From Faecousia sp. (GTDB taxonomy: Bacteria > Bacillota > Clostridia > Oscillospirales > Oscillospiraceae): a DNA stretch of 5,151 nucleotides. A program made the position numbers and the translations under genes. Of this stretch, positions 4,560 through 5,151 are shown piece after piece; within the stretch, counting starts at the first letter, position 1; the number at the start of each line of letters is the position of its first letter. The stretch is taken from positions 1 to 5,151 of the forward strand of contig JARHYV010000304.1 in the NCBI GenBank assembly GCA_029258495.1, in the 5' to 3' direction. The notes under the pieces were generated by a model. It was not told the origin of the DNA, ran no database searches, and saw nothing but the letters and a program-made list of their open reading frames with translations.

Positions 4560-5151
4560 ATGAACACTTCTTATCGAATTCTAGCCGACGGCATATATGC
4601 CGACAATAACACATGGATAACAGGTCTGAACAACAACGACCTGATTATCGGCCCCAGCGGTGCAGGAAAAACGCGGGGCTATGTGAAACCGAACATCATG
4701 CAGTGCAACGAGTCCATGATTATCGCCGATACCAAGGGCAGCCTGATTGATGAGGTAGGCCCCGTTCTGAAACAGAACGGCTATAAGGTCATCCATCTGG
4801 ACTTCAAGGATCTTCACCGATCCTATGGATACAATCCTCTGGACTATATCCGCTACGACAAATCCAGCAAGCACTACCGCTCTCAGGATATTATAACCAT
4901 TGCGACTGCCCTTGTAGGTGTCACCTCCAAGTCAGACCCCTTCTGGGAATATGCCGCTCGGATGTATCTGACCACCCTCATCGCCTATGTGATGGAATGT
5001 CTGCCCAAGAAGGAGCATTCTCTCAAATATGTGGTCGATTTGTTCAGCGAGATTGGCACCGGAAACTTCCGCAAACTGATGTCTGAACTGAAAATTGCTG
5101 ATCCGGACAGCCTTGCCGTGCGAACCTACAAGCTCTTTGAAAGCACTGCCA
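4560..5151 (+). CDS. virD4: VirD4/TraG-type conjugative coupling ATPase (3' end missing)
   Basis: The first 197 residues are visible and the gene runs off the window. Walker A is GPSGAGKT (31-38), followed by YVKPNI, as in VirD4/TraG proteins. MIIADTKGSLIDE then matches the family's DxKGE-type motif, and YNPLDYI and DPFWEYAARMYLTTL match its conserved 'NPL' and 'FW...A' blocks. Such coupling proteins bind the relaxase-DNA complex, hydrolyse ATP and deliver the DNA to the type IV secretion channel. Walker A starts at residue 31 with no hydrophobic stretch before it, so the usual two N-terminal membrane helices are absent. It may need a separate membrane partner. The RBS GAAAGGA (4544-4550) is nine bases before the ATG, 19 nt after the ClpP-like stop, so the genes form an operon. 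Confidence 0.92.
   Translation, partial: MNTSYRILADGIYADNNTWITGLNNNDLIIGPSGAGKTRGYVKPNIMQCNESMIIADTKGSLIDEVGPVLKQNGYKVIHLDFKDLHRSYGYNPLDYIRYDKSSKHYRSQDIITIATALVGVTSKSDPFWEYAARMYLTTLIAYVMECLPKKEHSLKYVVDLFSEIGTGNFRKLMSELKIADPDSLAVRTYKLFESTA

Noticed and set aside
3848..4567. Minus-strand open frame of 239 residues opposite the ClpP-like gene
   Set aside because: The plus strand encodes an unmistakable ClpP-family protein with its triad; the reverse frame is an artefact of codon bias.

Overview
The window looks like part of an integrative conjugative element, or a related conjugative island, from a low-to-medium GC Firmicute, most likely a gut Clostridium-type organism. Three things point there: AGAAAGG/AAAGGAG ribosome binding sites, a Gram-positive-style surface protein made of Ig-like repeats, and a MazF-like / ClpP-like / VirD4-like gene run. 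The lineage is inferred from gene style; no rRNA or other phylogenetic marker is present. All supported genes are on the plus strand.

Layout. Positions 1-1353 are the 3' end of a large surface protein (Ig-like repeats, Pro/Glu-rich stalk, C-terminal membrane helix), followed by an intrinsic terminator at 1374-1409. Positions 1410-1598 hold no conventional gene. They carry a G-rich block and a structured leader (L1) that ends at the RBS of an unrecognised 469-residue, cysteine-rich protein (1599-3008). Positions 3009-3266 are again without a conventional gene but packed with hairpins, and they end in a second leader (L2) that resembles L1. Then comes a tight operon: a MazF/PemK-family protein with a coiled-coil extension (3267-3902), a ClpP-family serine protease with an intact catalytic triad (3947-4540), and the start of a VirD4/TraG-type coupling ATPase (4560 to the window end).

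How the parts may work together. The VirD4-like ATPase would pass the DNA-relaxase complex to a type IV secretion channel. The ClpP-like peptidase and the MazF-like RNase fold protein are co-transcribed with it (spacings of 44 and 19 nt) and may regulate transfer or host physiology; this is inference. No MazE-type antitoxin is visible.

The most unusual signal is in the two intergenic regions. L1 and L2 share a 13-bp identical block (ATACAACACAATG). In each it is followed by a hairpin of different sequence but the same shape, then CGGGT, a T-rich run, a potential small AAAT-loop stem and TCAAATAAA, and finally the downstream gene's RBS. Both can be read as short leader peptides ending Arg-Val-(Leu/Phe)-(Phe/Leu)-stop, and a third hairpin-CGGGTG-TGA unit lies at 3098-3128. 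This suggests a repeated cis-acting RNA or leader-peptide control element for genes of the conjugative element.
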